Of a stretch of 64,000 nt of DNA, positions 7,664 to 16,010 are shown piece by piece (within the stretch, counting starts at the first letter, position 1; each line of letters starts with the position of its first letter). Source of the stretch: Aquimonas sp964586455 (GTDB lineage Bacteria; Pseudomonadota; Gammaproteobacteria; Xanthomonadales; Xanthomonadaceae); assembly GCA_964586455.1 (NCBI GenBank), contig CAZPHV010000003.1, positions 62,001 to 126,000 of the forward strand. The letters run 5' to 3'. The notes beneath the pieces were generated by a model. That model ran no database searches. It was not told the DNA's origin and saw nothing but the letters and a program-made list of their open reading frames with translations. The translations under genes and the position numbers were made by a program.

Positions 7664-10099
7664 ATGCAACCACGTCTGATCGCAGCATCCAGCCTGTTCA
7701 TGCTTGGCCTGTCCGCCAGCAGCATGGTCTACGCGCACGGACCGGGCCCTGACCCGGCGACGAAAGTGAGCGCCAGCCAGCTGGAAGTGCTGCGGGTGGA
7801 AACGCGTGACGAGGACGTCATTCGCGCGCTGGCGATGGAGCATGGCCACCTCATCGTCGATCGTCAGAAGGGTGTGGTGATGTTCGACGCCCCGCAGGGC
7901 GGGCGTATCGGGTTGTTGGCCAAGGGCCTGCTGGTGTCGGTCGACACGGTGCTCAGCGATGCACTGAACGAATCGCAGGGGATCCTGCGTGCAAAGGGCA
8001 TCGGCGGGTACGCCTGCTACCGCACGGTGGGAGAAACCCATGCTCGGCTCGACAGCCTGGCGATCGAACACCCGCAGCTGGCACAGGTGATCGATATCGG
8101 CCCCAGCTGGGAGGCACAGGCCGGTAGCGCGGGAGGCGGCGAGCGCATGCGCGTGCTCAAGCTCAGCAACAGCGCGCTGCCCGGTGCCAAACCCGCGCTG
8201 TTCGCGATGACTGCGGTGCATGCCCGCGAATACACCACCGCCGAGCTGGGCCTGCGTTTCGCCGAGCACTTGCTGGGCGGCTATGGCAGCGATGCCGAAG
8301 CGACCTGGCTGCTTGATCACCACGAGATCCACCTGCTGGTGCAGTCCAATCCCGACGGACGCAAGCGCGCTGAAACCGGACTGCTGTGGCGCAAGAACAC
8401 CAATCAAGGCTACTGCGGCACGACCAGCAACTCGCGCGGCGCCGATCTGAACCGGAACTTTCCGTTCGGCTGGGGAACAGTTTCCGGCGGCTCCAGCCCC
8501 AGCCCTTGCAACGACACCTATCGAGGCCCCACGCCGGGCTCGGAGCCCGAGACCGAGGCCATCGTCAACTACGTGCGTGCGCTGTTTCCGGACCGCCGCG
8601 GCGATGGCCTGAACGACCCCGCGCCGGAAGACACCCAGGGCGTGTTCCTGGACATCCACAGCTACTCGCAGCTGGTGCTCTGGCCCTGGGGCATCACTGC
8701 CCAGCCCCCGCCCAACAACGCACCCCTGGTCGCCCTGGGCCGTCGCTTCGCCTGGTTCAACAGCTATCAGCCGCAACAGTCGGTGGGTCTGTATGCGACC
8801 GATGGCACCACGGTCGACTTCGCCTACGGCGAGCTCGGCGTGCCGGCCTACACCTTCGAGCTGGGCACTGCGTTCTTCCAGGACTGCGGAACCTTCGAGA
8901 GCCGAATCTACCCCGACAACCTGCAGGCGCTGCTGTACGCGGCCAAAGTTGTGCGTGCGCCTTACCAGCTGCCGTTCGGGCCAGAGGCGCGTGAAGTGCG
9001 CGTTCAACCCGACCTGGCGGTACTCGGCGAGCCCCTACTGCTGACCGCGGTCCTGGATGACAGCCGCAGCAGCACCGTCAGCGGCAGCGTGCCGGTGCAG
9101 GCGATCGCAGCAGCGCGCGCTTATCTGGGCGTGCCGCCGTGGGCTGCGGGCGCGCAGGCGACGGCTCTGCAGGCGCAGGACGGCAGCTTCAATTCCACCG
9201 TGGAGACGGTGGAGGCCAGTCTGGCCACCGTCAGCGTAGGACAGCAGATCGTGTACGTGCAGGGCGAGGATGCCAGCGGCGCGCGCGGCCCGGTGGGCGC
9301 GGCTCTGGTCGATGTGCGCGCACCGAACCAGGTGGCCGAGCTGCAGGGCACCGTGAGTCGTATTGCCGACGGCACAGCCGTGGCGGGTGCCCAGATCCGC
9401 GTGGCGGGCTTCACGGCTGCCAGCGGTGCTGACGGTCGCTACGCCCGGCGTGTGCCGGCCGAGGCCAGCGTGATCGAAGTCGAGGCGCCCGGCCTGGAGC
9501 CGCTGCGCATCGAAGGCCTGAGCCTGCAGGCAGCCGCGATCAATCAGCGCGATCTGCAGCTGTATGCGTACTGCCCACTGCTGGACATGGATGCAGAGCA
9601 GGGTGTGCAGGGATGGGAAAGTGAGCGTCCCTCCGGCGGCCTGCCGTTATGGAGCATCGTCGAGAGCTCGCCAGAGGGCGGCAGTCGCGCCTGGCACGAC
9701 AGCCCGGGTGGCAACTACGCGAACAATGTGGACACCCAACTGCTGTCGCCCACGTTCTCCCTGGACGGCTATTCCAACCCGCGTCTGCGCCTGCGCTCGT
9801 GGTGCGACACCGAGTCGGGCTGGGACTTCGGCACCGTCCAGGTGCGCAGCTCGCTGACGGCGGCGTGGACGACCGTCTACAGCTGCAGCGGCGACGCCAG
9901 CTGGCGCAGTCTTGACATCCCGCTGCCGCAGCTGGAGGGCGCAACCCAGGCGCAGATCCGTTTCCGATTGACCACCGACGGCAATACCCAGCGCGACGGC
10001 TGGTACGTGGACAACATCGTGCTGGAAGCCGGCGGCCCCAGCTGTCGCGCCCAGCAGCAGCCGGTTGGCGTGTTTGGGGATGGCTTCGAGGGGGAGTGA
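7664..10099 (+). CDS. Secreted zinc carboxypeptidase (M14 family) with accessory domains
   Basis: An 811-residue exported protein. A signal peptide ends near SSMVYA (about residue 24). The M14 catalytic domain spans about 115-430: zinc ligands in VHAREYTT (HxxE) and in HSYSQLVLWPW, an NR substrate motif in ADLNRNFPFGWG, and the catalytic Glu in YTFELGT. A regulatory/carboxypeptidase-like beta domain follows (LQGTVSRIADGTAVAGAQIR, about residues 560-625). The last about 160 residues resemble a jelly-roll accessory domain. It ends GVFGDGFEGE, a short GDGFE tail seen on many secreted proteins of this order. Probably degrades extracellular peptides. It stands alone, divergent from the corC gene. 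Confidence 0.88.
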   Translation: MQPRLIAASSLFMLGLSASSMVYAHGPGPDPATKVSASQLEVLRVETRDEDVIRALAMEHGHLIVDRQKGVVMFDAPQGGRIGLLAKGLLVSVDTVLSDALNESQGILRAKGIGGYACYRTVGETHARLDSLAIEHPQLAQVIDIGPSWEAQAGSAGGGERMRVLKLSNSALPGAKPALFAMTAVHAREYTTAELGLRFAEHLLGGYGSDAEATWLLDHHEIHLLVQSNPDGRKRAETGLLWRKNTNQGYCGTTSNSRGADLNRNFPFGWGTVSGGSSPSPCNDTYRGPTPGSEPETEAIVNYVRALFPDRRGDGLNDPAPEDTQGVFLDIHSYSQLVLWPWGITAQPPPNNAPLVALGRRFAWFNSYQPQQSVGLYATDGTTVDFAYGELGVPAYTFELGTAFFQDCGTFESRIYPDNLQALLYAAKVVRAPYQLPFGPEAREVRVQPDLAVLGEPLLLTAVLDDSRSSTVSGSVPVQAIAAARAYLGVPPWAAGAQATALQAQDGSFNSTVETVEASLATVSVGQQIVYVQGEDASGARGPVGAALVDVRAPNQVAELQGTVSRIADGTAVAGAQIRVAGFTAASGADGRYARRVPAEASVIEVEAPGLEPLRIEGLSLQAAAINQRDLQLYAYCPLLDMDAEQGVQGWESERPSGGLPLWSIVESSPEGGSRAWHDSPGGNYANNVDTQLLSPTFSLDGYSNPRLRLRSWCDTESGWDFGTVQVRSSLTAAWTTVYSCSGDASWRSLDIPLPQLEGATQAQIRFRLTTDGNTQRDGWYVDNIVLEAGGPSCRAQQQPVGVFGDGFEGE

Positions 10100-10132
10100 C
10101 TTCGATTGAGGCAATGCGTTTCCCGCAGTGCT

Positions 10133-10285
10133 GATGCGAAGCGACCGCCAGAGCGGCGCGCTCAGCGCCTTGGGGGGCTTCGATGGCGGTAACGCGTCAC
10201 TCGCGGTGATCATGCGAAGCGACCAGCAGAGCAGCGCGCTCAGCGCCTGGGGGCTTCGATCCAGCAACGGCGTCACTCGTCGTTG
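10133..10285. repeat. Two imperfect tandem copies of a ~78-bp unit
   Basis: Unit one begins ATGCGAAGCGACCGCCAGAG near 10134 and unit two begins ATGCGAAGCGACCAGCAGAG near 10212. Both continue with GCGCGCTCAGCGCCT, then GGGGGCTTCGAT, and end in GCGTCACTCG. Similarity is high over roughly 75 bases with scattered changes. They occupy the spacer between the carboxypeptidase and the HutD-like gene, which contains no open frame I would call a gene. Confidence 0.8.
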
Positions 10286-10347
10286 TAGGGTAGATAAGCG
10301 CAGCGCATCTACCAGCAATTTCGAGAGACGCCGTTGCTGGATCGAAG
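10254..10347. repeat. Inverted-repeat cassette enclosing a GTAG palindrome
   Basis: Perfect 21-bp inverted arms (10254-10274, CTTCGATCCAGCAACGGCGTC, and 10327-10347) bracket 52 bases that contain GTAGGGTAGATAAGCGCAGC and its partial palindrome. The inner stretch 10269-10317 recurs, inverted, at 27135-27182. The layout suggests a small mobile or REP-derived element. Confidence 0.8.
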
Positions 10348-10401
10348 GCCACAAACGACGGGCTTCCCAAGCACTCCTGCACGCTGGCCTCAATGACGCG
10401 G

Positions 10402-10974
10402 CTAAAGGTCCTGTCTGCGCACCTGCACCAGCACGAGCTCGCCCCCGCCCTCCAGCAGCACGCGGCCGCCTTCGCCGAACAGCAGGGCGCTGTCGCCCTG
10501 GTCGAGATCGATCGTGAGTGAGGCCTCGCGAACGCGTGCCTGGCCGCCGGTCAGATGCAGCAGCCAGCGCTCGCCGGCGCGTGGGAAGAACAGCATGCTG
10601 CCGAGCAGGGGGCGCTGGAACATCCGTGCATCCACGGCCTCGGGCCGGTACATCAGGTTGACGACGTCGCAGGGGCCGTCAATGCACCGCGCATGCGTGG
10701 GTTCGTCGCCGTCAAACCGGCACAGCGAATAGGGCGCCTCCAGACGGGCCGGCGCAGCTGTGCCGATGCCCAGCAGCAGGCCTCCGCCGCGCTGGAACAT
10801 CAGCTCACGCCGGTAGCCGGGGAAGGCGGAAAACGGGCCGTCGGCCTCGATGCGCGCCAGTGAAACGCGCCAGTCCGGCGCTTCGCCCTCACGCCAGATT
10901 TCCCGCGTGCTGCCACCACCGTTGCGCCAGGCCTGGCGTTCGTAGCGATGGGCGGGCAGGGCGATCAGGGGCAC
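10402..10974 (-). CDS. HutD/Ves-family cupin protein
   Basis: About 190 residues with WRNGGGSTREIW near the N-terminus, RVSLARIEADGPFSAFPGYRR-like sequence and a C-terminal beta-rich half (LDQGDSALLFGEG), matching the HutD/Ves family. HutD is thought to modulate histidine-utilisation output, and Ves is a related protein. The hut genes in this window lie about 44 kb away. I chose the GTG at 10974 (VPLIALPAHRYERQ) because the upstream frame is arginine-rich shadow sequence. Confidence 0.72.
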   Translation of the reverse strand: MPLIALPAHRYERQAWRNGGGSTREIWREGEAPDWRVSLARIEADGPFSAFPGYRRELMFQRGGGLLLGIGTAAPARLEAPYSLCRFDGDEPTHARCIDGPCDVVNLMYRPEAVDARMFQRPLLGSMLFFPRAGERWLLHLTGGQARVREASLTIDLDQGDSALLFGEGGRVLLEGGGELVLVQVRRQDL

Positions 10975-11037
10975 GGCGAGGGCAGGGTCCGAGCAGGGTC
11001 TGCGAGTGTAGCGGCGCGGCCGCCGCCACAGACAGCG

Positions 11038-11066
11038 AAAGGCCCCGGCGCGGGGCCAGGGCCTTT
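11038..11066 (-). terminator. Hairpin downstream of comEA-like gene
   Basis: AAAGGCCC (11038-11045) pairs with GGGCCTTT (11059-11066) around a GC-rich loop. It lies about 120 bases past the end of the minus-strand helix-hairpin-helix gene and is flanked by short T runs. It fits an intrinsic terminator. Confidence 0.55.
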
Positions 11067-11186
11067 CTCCTTCCCTTGGAAGTTTCCACCGCGCGTGCCT
11101 CGACACGGTGGCTCCCCCGGGCACGCACGTCCCTGTGCACACCCGGCGATTTGCGCTGCCGGCATCCACGCCGGGTCGCGGGGCCT

Positions 11187-11486
11187 TCAGCGCGCGGGGG
11201 CCGGCGCCGCAGGGGCGGCGCTGACGATGATCTTGTCGCGGTTCTTCTCGACGGTGGCCAGGCCAATTCCGCGCACTTCAACCAGTTGGTCGGCGCTGCG
11301 GAAGGGGCCGTTCTCGCTGCGGTAGGCGACGATGGCTTCGGCCTTGGAGGGGCCGACGCCCGTCAGGACGGCAGCCAGGGTGGAGGCATCGGCGGTGTTG
11401 ATGTTGACCTTGTCGGCAGCGAAGGCGCTGGTGGCCATCAGCAGGGACAGGAACAGGGCGGCGAACAGGCTGGAAAGACGATTCAT
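11187..11486 (-). CDS. ComEA-type helix-hairpin-helix DNA-binding protein
   Basis: A 99-residue exported protein: signal peptide at about residues 1-24 (ending SAFAA), then one ComEA helix-hairpin-helix domain (VNINTADASTLAAVLTGVGP to RGIGLATVEKNRDKI). ComEA proteins bind incoming double-stranded DNA in the periplasm during natural transformation, and a type IV pilus gene (pilZ) is in the same window. The tail is Ala/Pro-rich. The ATG at 11486 is the only start that places the signal peptide at the N-terminus. Confidence 0.88.
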   Translation of the reverse strand: MNRLSSLFAALFLSLLMATSAFAADKVNINTADASTLAAVLTGVGPSKAEAIVAYRSENGPFRSADQLVEVRGIGLATVEKNRDKIIVSAAPAAPAPAR

Positions 11487-11758
11487 GGTGGCATCCTCAT
11501 GGTTCAGGGTGGTTTCGATGGATTCCCGGCGAAGCCCCGGGATGGCCCGGCGCGTTGGCCGGTGGAAACAGTTTCCGGATCCAGCGGGGTCTGCGGCATC
11601 GGCGCAGTGCGCGCGACCGGCTGCGAGATCCGCGTGCGCGGGGGTAAGAGATTTCCTACCCCCCTTCAGACCCCCGTCTGCGCCTGCGGCTAAACTGCGG
11701 GGCCACAGGTGAGCCCGCTTTGCGCCGCGCACCTACCCGATTGCGTAAAGGAATGCCC

Positions 11759-13246
11759 ATGGATCCGCAGCAGGTCGAGCGCTTCGTCAACGAACTCTGG
11801 GACGACGAGATCGTCGGCCAGTTGGTCGAGTACATCCGCATCCCCAACAAGTCGCCGATGTTCGACGCCGACTGGGCGCAGCACGGCTACATGGAGGACG
11901 CGGTCAAGCTGATGGAGCGCTGGGCGCGCGCGCAGCCCGTGCGCGGCATGCAGATCGAGGTGGTGCGCCTTGAAGGCCGCACGCCGCTGATCTTTATCGA
12001 GATCGAAGGCAGCGACGCGAGCAACCCCGATACCGTGCTGCTGTATGGCCATCTCGACAAGCAGCCGGAAATGACCGGCTGGGCCGACGACCTCGGCCCC
12101 TGGAAGCCGGTGATCAAGGGCGAAAAACTGTACGGCCGCGGCGGCGCCGACGATGGTTATGCCCTGTTCGGATCGCTGGCCGCGATCATGGCCCTGCAGC
12201 AGCAGGGCCGCCCGCATGCGCGCTGCGTGATCCTGATCGAAGCCTGCGAAGAATCCGGCAGTTACGACCTGCCGCACTACGTCGACCACCTGGCTGCACG
12301 CATCGGCAAGCCTTCGCTGGTGGTCTGCCTGGACTCCGGCTGCGGCAACTATGAGCAGCTGTGGTGCACCACCTCGCTGCGCGGCCTGGCCGGCGGCAAT
12401 CTGAGCGTCAGCGTGCTCGAAGAAGGCGTGCACTCGGGCGACGCCTCCGGCGTGGTGCCGTCGAGTTTCCGCATCCTGCGTCAGCTGCTGTCGCGGCTTG
12501 AGGACGAAGTCAGCGGCCGCATCCGCGCCGAAGACCTGTTCGTCGAGATCCCGGCCGAACGCATCGAGCAGGCCAAGCGCGCCGCCGGCGTGCTCGATCG
12601 CGAGATCTGGGCCAAGTTTCCGTTCCTGCCCGGCATGTCGCCGATGCACAGCGAGCTGCACGAGCTGGTGCTCAATCGCACCTGGCGTCCGGCCCTGTCA
12701 GTGACCGGTGTTGATGGCATGCCGTCGCTGTCGAACGCCGGCAATGTGTTGCGCCCGCATACCGCGGTGAAGCTGTCGCTGCGGCTGCCGCCGACGCTCG
12801 ATGGCGATATCGCCGGCAAAGCCCTGCGCAAGCTGCTGCTGGACAACCCGCCCTACGGTGCCAAGGTCGAGTTCGAACTGGAGAAGAGCAGCACCGGCTG
12901 GAATGCGCCCAGCCAGTCGCACTGGTTGAACCACGCGATCGAGCACGCCTCGCAGGCGGCTTTCGGCAAGCCGGCCATGTACATGGGCGAAGGCGGCACG
13001 ATTCCCTTCATGGGCATGCTGGGTGAGAAATTCCCCGGCGCGCAGTTCATGATCACCGGCGTGCTGGGGCCGCACTCGAATGCGCACGGTCCGAACGAAT
13101 TCCTGCACATCCCCACCGGCAAGCGCGTCACTGCCGCGGTGGCGCACGTGTTGGCCGAACACTACGAAGCCAGCACTCGCGGCGAAACCACCCAGGTGGG
13201 TGTGGCGGCCGGCGATACGCGCTTCGGTGATCACGGCTGCTGTTGA
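11759..13246 (+). CDS. M20-family metallopeptidase (dipeptidase)
   Basis: A 495-residue cytoplasmic peptidase. The di-zinc ligands are seen in order: His in LLYGHLDKQPE, bridging Asp in RGGADDGYALF, Glu pair in IEACEESGS, Asp in VVCLDSGCG, and a late His in GVLGPHSNAHGPNE. The dimerisation (lid) domain lies in the middle. No signal peptide is present. The start at 11759 has AAAGGA eight bases upstream; the ATG at 11753 is too close to it. Hydrolyses dipeptides or related N-acyl compounds, but exact specificity cannot be read. Confidence 0.88.
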   Translation: MDPQQVERFVNELWDDEIVGQLVEYIRIPNKSPMFDADWAQHGYMEDAVKLMERWARAQPVRGMQIEVVRLEGRTPLIFIEIEGSDASNPDTVLLYGHLDKQPEMTGWADDLGPWKPVIKGEKLYGRGGADDGYALFGSLAAIMALQQQGRPHARCVILIEACEESGSYDLPHYVDHLAARIGKPSLVVCLDSGCGNYEQLWCTTSLRGLAGGNLSVSVLEEGVHSGDASGVVPSSFRILRQLLSRLEDEVSGRIRAEDLFVEIPAERIEQAKRAAGVLDREIWAKFPFLPGMSPMHSELHELVLNRTWRPALSVTGVDGMPSLSNAGNVLRPHTAVKLSLRLPPTLDGDIAGKALRKLLLDNPPYGAKVEFELEKSSTGWNAPSQSHWLNHAIEHASQAAFGKPAMYMGEGGTIPFMGMLGEKFPGAQFMITGVLGPHSNAHGPNEFLHIPTGKRVTAAVAHVLAEHYEASTRGETTQVGVAAGDTRFGDHGCC

Positions 13247-13327
13247 GAACCATGGCGCTGTGCGTATGCCATGGTCTTTGTGGCTGTTGGCCTCCGGCGC
13301 AAATCCAAGCAACCAAAGAGGTAAGGC

Positions 13328-13576
13328 ATGAGCATTCTGTGGACTCTGCTGATCGGTTTCGTGATCGGGCTCGTCGCCCGCTTCCTGAAGCCCGGGCGGC
13401 AGAAACTCGGCTTCATTCTGACCACGGTGCTGGGCATCGTTGGGGCCTTCTTCGGCACCTTCATCGGTCAGACTCTCAATCTCTATCAACCGGGTGAAGC
13501 CGCCGGCTTCATCATGTCGGTCATCGGCGCGATCATCGTGCTGTCGATCTGGGGCCTGCTCAGCAAGGGAAAGTGA
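13328..13576 (+). CDS. GlsB/YeaQ/YmgE-family small membrane protein
   Basis: 82 residues with three hydrophobic helices and glycine-rich motifs (IGFVIGLVARFLKPG and LGIVGAFFGTFIG), typical of transglycosylase-associated (Gly-zipper) stress membrane proteins. GAGGTAAGGC precedes the ATG. Its stop overlaps the next ATG by one base (TGATG), so it leads a three-gene coupled cassette with a META lipoprotein and a SET-domain protein. Confidence 0.87.
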   Translation: MSILWTLLIGFVIGLVARFLKPGRQKLGFILTTVLGIVGAFFGTFIGQTLNLYQPGEAAGFIMSVIGAIIVLSIWGLLSKGK

Positions 13577-14148
13577 TGCCCATGAACACTCGTCGAACCG
13601 TGTTCGCGCTGCCGCTGGTCGCCGCGCTCGCGGCCTGCGGCCCGTCCGAGCCGCCACAGTCAGATGCGCCGCCTGTTGCCGACGCTCCAGTAGCTCCAGC
13701 AGCCAGTGACGCGCCCGAGCCTGCTGCGGGCGCAGCCGCAGCCGCAGCCGCAGTGCCGCAGGTGCTGCAAGCCGGTCAGTCCTGGACCCTGGTCGATGCC
13801 AGTGATGCAGGATTGAAGTCCGTGGCGGAGGCCGCCGGCATCTTCATCGAGGTGCAGGAGGCGCGCCTGGTGGGCTACGCCGGCTGCAACCGTTTCAGCG
13901 CAGCCATGCAGCGCGGCAAGGACACTGCAATCACGATCGAGGCGCCCGTTGCTTCCAAGCGGGGCTGCATGGCCGATGCGTTGAACGCCGCGGAACAGGC
14001 CTTCCTGGGCTCGCTTCCCGCCGTGCAACGCTTCGAGCTGTCGGCAGACCGCCTGCTGCTTCAGGGCGCCGGTGGCCTGCGGCTGGAATTCGCCCCCGGT
14101 CGGCCGGGCAGCGCCGATGGAGACGCCTCGCAGGCCGAGGGCACATGA
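13576..14148 (+). CDS. META-domain lipoprotein
   Basis: 190 residues. A lipoprotein signal ends LVAALAAC, followed by a Pro/Ala-rich linker that includes an Ala run encoded by GCAGCC repeats near 13730-13755, then a META domain (LVGYAGCNRFSAAM and ASKRGCMADALNAAEQAFLGSL). META domains occur in HslJ-type heat-inducible envelope proteins. The ATG at 13576 overlaps the upstream stop; the ATG at 13582 is an alternative. Its stop overlaps the SET gene start (ATGA). Role inferred: envelope stress protein. Confidence 0.82.
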   Translation: MPMNTRRTVFALPLVAALAACGPSEPPQSDAPPVADAPVAPAASDAPEPAAGAAAAAAAVPQVLQAGQSWTLVDASDAGLKSVAEAAGIFIEVQEARLVGYAGCNRFSAAMQRGKDTAITIEAPVASKRGCMADALNAAEQAFLGSLPAVQRFELSADRLLLQGAGGLRLEFAPGRPGSADGDASQAEGT

Positions 14149-14612
14149 GCCGACGCATCCAACAGCGGCGATCGCGCATCCACGGCAATGGTGTGTTCGC
14201 GGCCGCGGACATTCCCGCCGGCACGCGCCTGATCGAATACAAGGGGCTGCGCCGCAGCCACGAAGACGCCGATGAGCGCTACGGCGACAGCCTCGATACC
14301 GGCCACACCTTTCTGTTCACCCTCAACGATGCCTTCCTGATCGACGCGAACTTCGGCGGCAACGTTGCGCGCTGGATCAACCACAGCTGCGCACCGAACT
14401 GCCAGGCCGTGCTGGAAGAACACCCGAAAGGCGACCCCAAGCGCGACCGCGTCTTCATCGAAAGCCTACGAGACATCGCTCCAGGCGAGGAGCTGACCTA
14501 CAACTACGGCATCCGCCTGTCGGTGCCGCACACCGCCAAGCTGAAGAAGCAATGGGCCTGCCGCTGCGGCGCGGCCGAGTGCACGGGGACGATGCTGCAG
14601 CCGAAGGGTTAA
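14145..14612 (+). CDS. SET-domain lysine methyltransferase
   Basis: 155 residues with a complete SET fold: RSRIHGNGVFAAADIPAGT at the N-terminus, ARWINHSCAPNCQAVL (the NHSCxPN pseudo-knot motif), GEELTYNYG, and a C-terminal post-SET cysteine cluster (ACRCGAAECTGT) that would bind zinc with the NHSC cysteine. It should transfer methyl groups from S-adenosylmethionine to a protein lysine; the bacterial target is unknown. It is translationally coupled (ATGA) to the META lipoprotein. SET proteins are eukaryote-like but widespread in environmental bacteria. Confidence 0.88.
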   Translation: MSRRIQQRRSRIHGNGVFAAADIPAGTRLIEYKGLRRSHEDADERYGDSLDTGHTFLFTLNDAFLIDANFGGNVARWINHSCAPNCQAVLEEHPKGDPKRDRVFIESLRDIAPGEELTYNYGIRLSVPHTAKLKKQWACRCGAAECTGTMLQPKG

Positions 14613-14674
14613 GCCTTCATCGGACCGGCGGGCAGCTTGCTTCTTCGTGCGATCGGGGCGCAGGGGCGCGCAGG

Positions 14675-15514
14675 TCACAGCTCGATGTGGTCCACCCCGC
14701 GACCCGCGTCGAGCGCCTCCAGCACGGCGGCCAGTGCGGGCTGCGCGGCGTCTGCGTAGAGGCGTTCGCGCTCCAGGCCCTCGACGTGGCCGAACAGAGT
14801 CTGACGCAGGGCTTCGATGCCGAATACGCGCTGCAGCAGGTCCGCGAGCAGGCGCTCGAATTCGCTGGGCGTGGGGCTGAGCTGCAGCAGGTCGAATGCG
14901 TTCGAGAGTGCTGCAAACAGCGGTGCGGATTCGTCGCCGAGGCCGTAGTCTTCGGGGCGGTAATCGAGGTGGGCGCGCTCGGCGTCGGTCCAGATGCGAT
15001 AGGACAGCCGCGCCAGCGAGTGATACAGCGGGCCATCACTGATCAGGGCCACCAGCAGATGACCGCGGTGGGCCAGAACGCTGCCCGCGCCGCTGCTCCA
15101 TTCGCCGCTGCGAAGAAACGCAGTCAGTTTGAGTTGATCGGCGAAGGGCGCGGCCTGCAGCTGATCGAAGATCAGCAGGGCGCGCTCGGACTCGGAAAAC
15201 GCGCAGGCCTCGGTGATGCAGCGCTCGAACGCCGGCAGCGGAGCTTCGGGCGGGGCCAGGCTGCCGTCGTCGAGCTGCACCGGCAGCAGCACCGGTGCGG
15301 GCTCGGGCTGGCTGAAGTCGTGGTAGAGCACATGCGGGTAGTCGAGTGCCGCGCCCAAGGCGTTGCCAAAGGCGGTCCGGCGCCGGCCCGCGCTGCCGTC
15401 GATGTGCACGCAGCGCACGCCGTCGAGCTTCGCCGCGAACAGGCAGTCCAGCGCAAAGCTGTAGTCGGTATTGCTTTCGAACCCGTGCAGGGCCAGCGAG
15501 CGACGAAGGTTCAT
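14675..15514 (-). CDS. Uncharacterised protein with a degenerate P-loop-like fold
   Basis: 279 residues, no signal peptide or membrane helix. I do not recognise the family. The pattern CVHIDGSAGRRRTAFGNAL sits where a Walker A would be but lacks the GK(S/T) lysine, and RALLIFDQLQ resembles a Walker B strand (hhhhD). A helical C-terminal half follows (LSPTPSEFERLLADLLQRVF). It could be an inactive AAA-like or clamp-loader-like protein. It is convergent with the SET gene, and a repeat-rich spacer lies upstream. Confidence 0.55.
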   Translation of the reverse strand: MNLRRSLALHGFESNTDYSFALDCLFAAKLDGVRCVHIDGSAGRRRTAFGNALGAALDYPHVLYHDFSQPEPAPVLLPVQLDDGSLAPPEAPLPAFERCITEACAFSESERALLIFDQLQAAPFADQLKLTAFLRSGEWSSGAGSVLAHRGHLLVALISDGPLYHSLARLSYRIWTDAERAHLDYRPEDYGLGDESAPLFAALSNAFDLLQLSPTPSEFERLLADLLQRVFGIEALRQTLFGHVEGLERERLYADAAQPALAAVLEALDAGRGVDHIEL

Positions 15515-15563
15515 GTGAGCTCAAGACGACGCGCGGCGCCCGCGGGGTCGGGGCGCGGCGAGT

Positions 15564-15729
15564 CTAGCAGCCTGTCGGGCTTTGGCTGGCCGGGCTGCAA
15601 ATCCGCCTGCGCGGTCCATTTTTCCGCCGATTCTTGGCCGAGAGCCCACTATTGGCCTGCGAATCGTCGAAAAACTGTCCTCGCGCATTCGACTATCGCC
15701 TCGACCCCAAAAGTCCGACAGGCTGCTAG
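15564..15729. mobile_element. MITE-like element, 166 bp, with 15-bp terminal inverted repeats
   Basis: CTAGCAGCCTGTCGG at 15564-15578 is perfectly inverted at 15715-15729. The interior (136 bases) has no coding capacity and is less GC-rich than its surroundings (TTTTTCC, AAAAACTG). Short size, perfect terminal inverted repeats and intergenic location fit a non-autonomous transposable element. CTAG at each end may be part of the target site. No cognate transposase is in the window. Confidence 0.65.
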
Positions 15730-15824
15730 CAAGCGAATGCCGGCGCTTCGGTGCAGCCTTCGCCGAACGTGTGGACACGCGGCAGCGCTGTTCGATCCGT
15801 CCCGGCCTGAGACTCCGCGGGCGT

Positions 15825-16010
15825 TGTAGCGCCTGCCGAGGTCCGTTCTCGACCCGCCGCGAAGCCCAGCCTGCGTAGGGGGCATCGATCTGCCCTGAAG
15901 CCTGCTTTGGACGCGTTGGCTGCTGACCCATCGCAAAGCCCGCTTTGTGTGCGACGGCCGTTGAGCCGCCGCAAAGCCCACCCCACGTAGGGCGGGTCTT
16001 GACCCGCCGC
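15825..16010. repeat. Tandem array of about five degenerate ~37-bp units ending in a GTAG REP
   Basis: Units beginning GCGAAGCCC, GAAGCCTGC, GCAAAGCCC and GCAAAGCCC start near 15860, 15896, 15935 and 15971, each closing with a variant of TCTTGACCCGCC. The last holds the cleanest palindrome, GTAGGGCGGGTCTTGACCCGCC at 15987-16008. The spacer from 15515 to 16193 holds this array and the MITE-like element but no credible gene. Confidence 0.65.

Noticed and set aside
10408..10974. HutD-like gene as part of the local hut operon
   Set aside because: It lies about 44 kb from hutH-hutU-hutC, has no HutC-type site that I can see, and its neighbours are unrelated.
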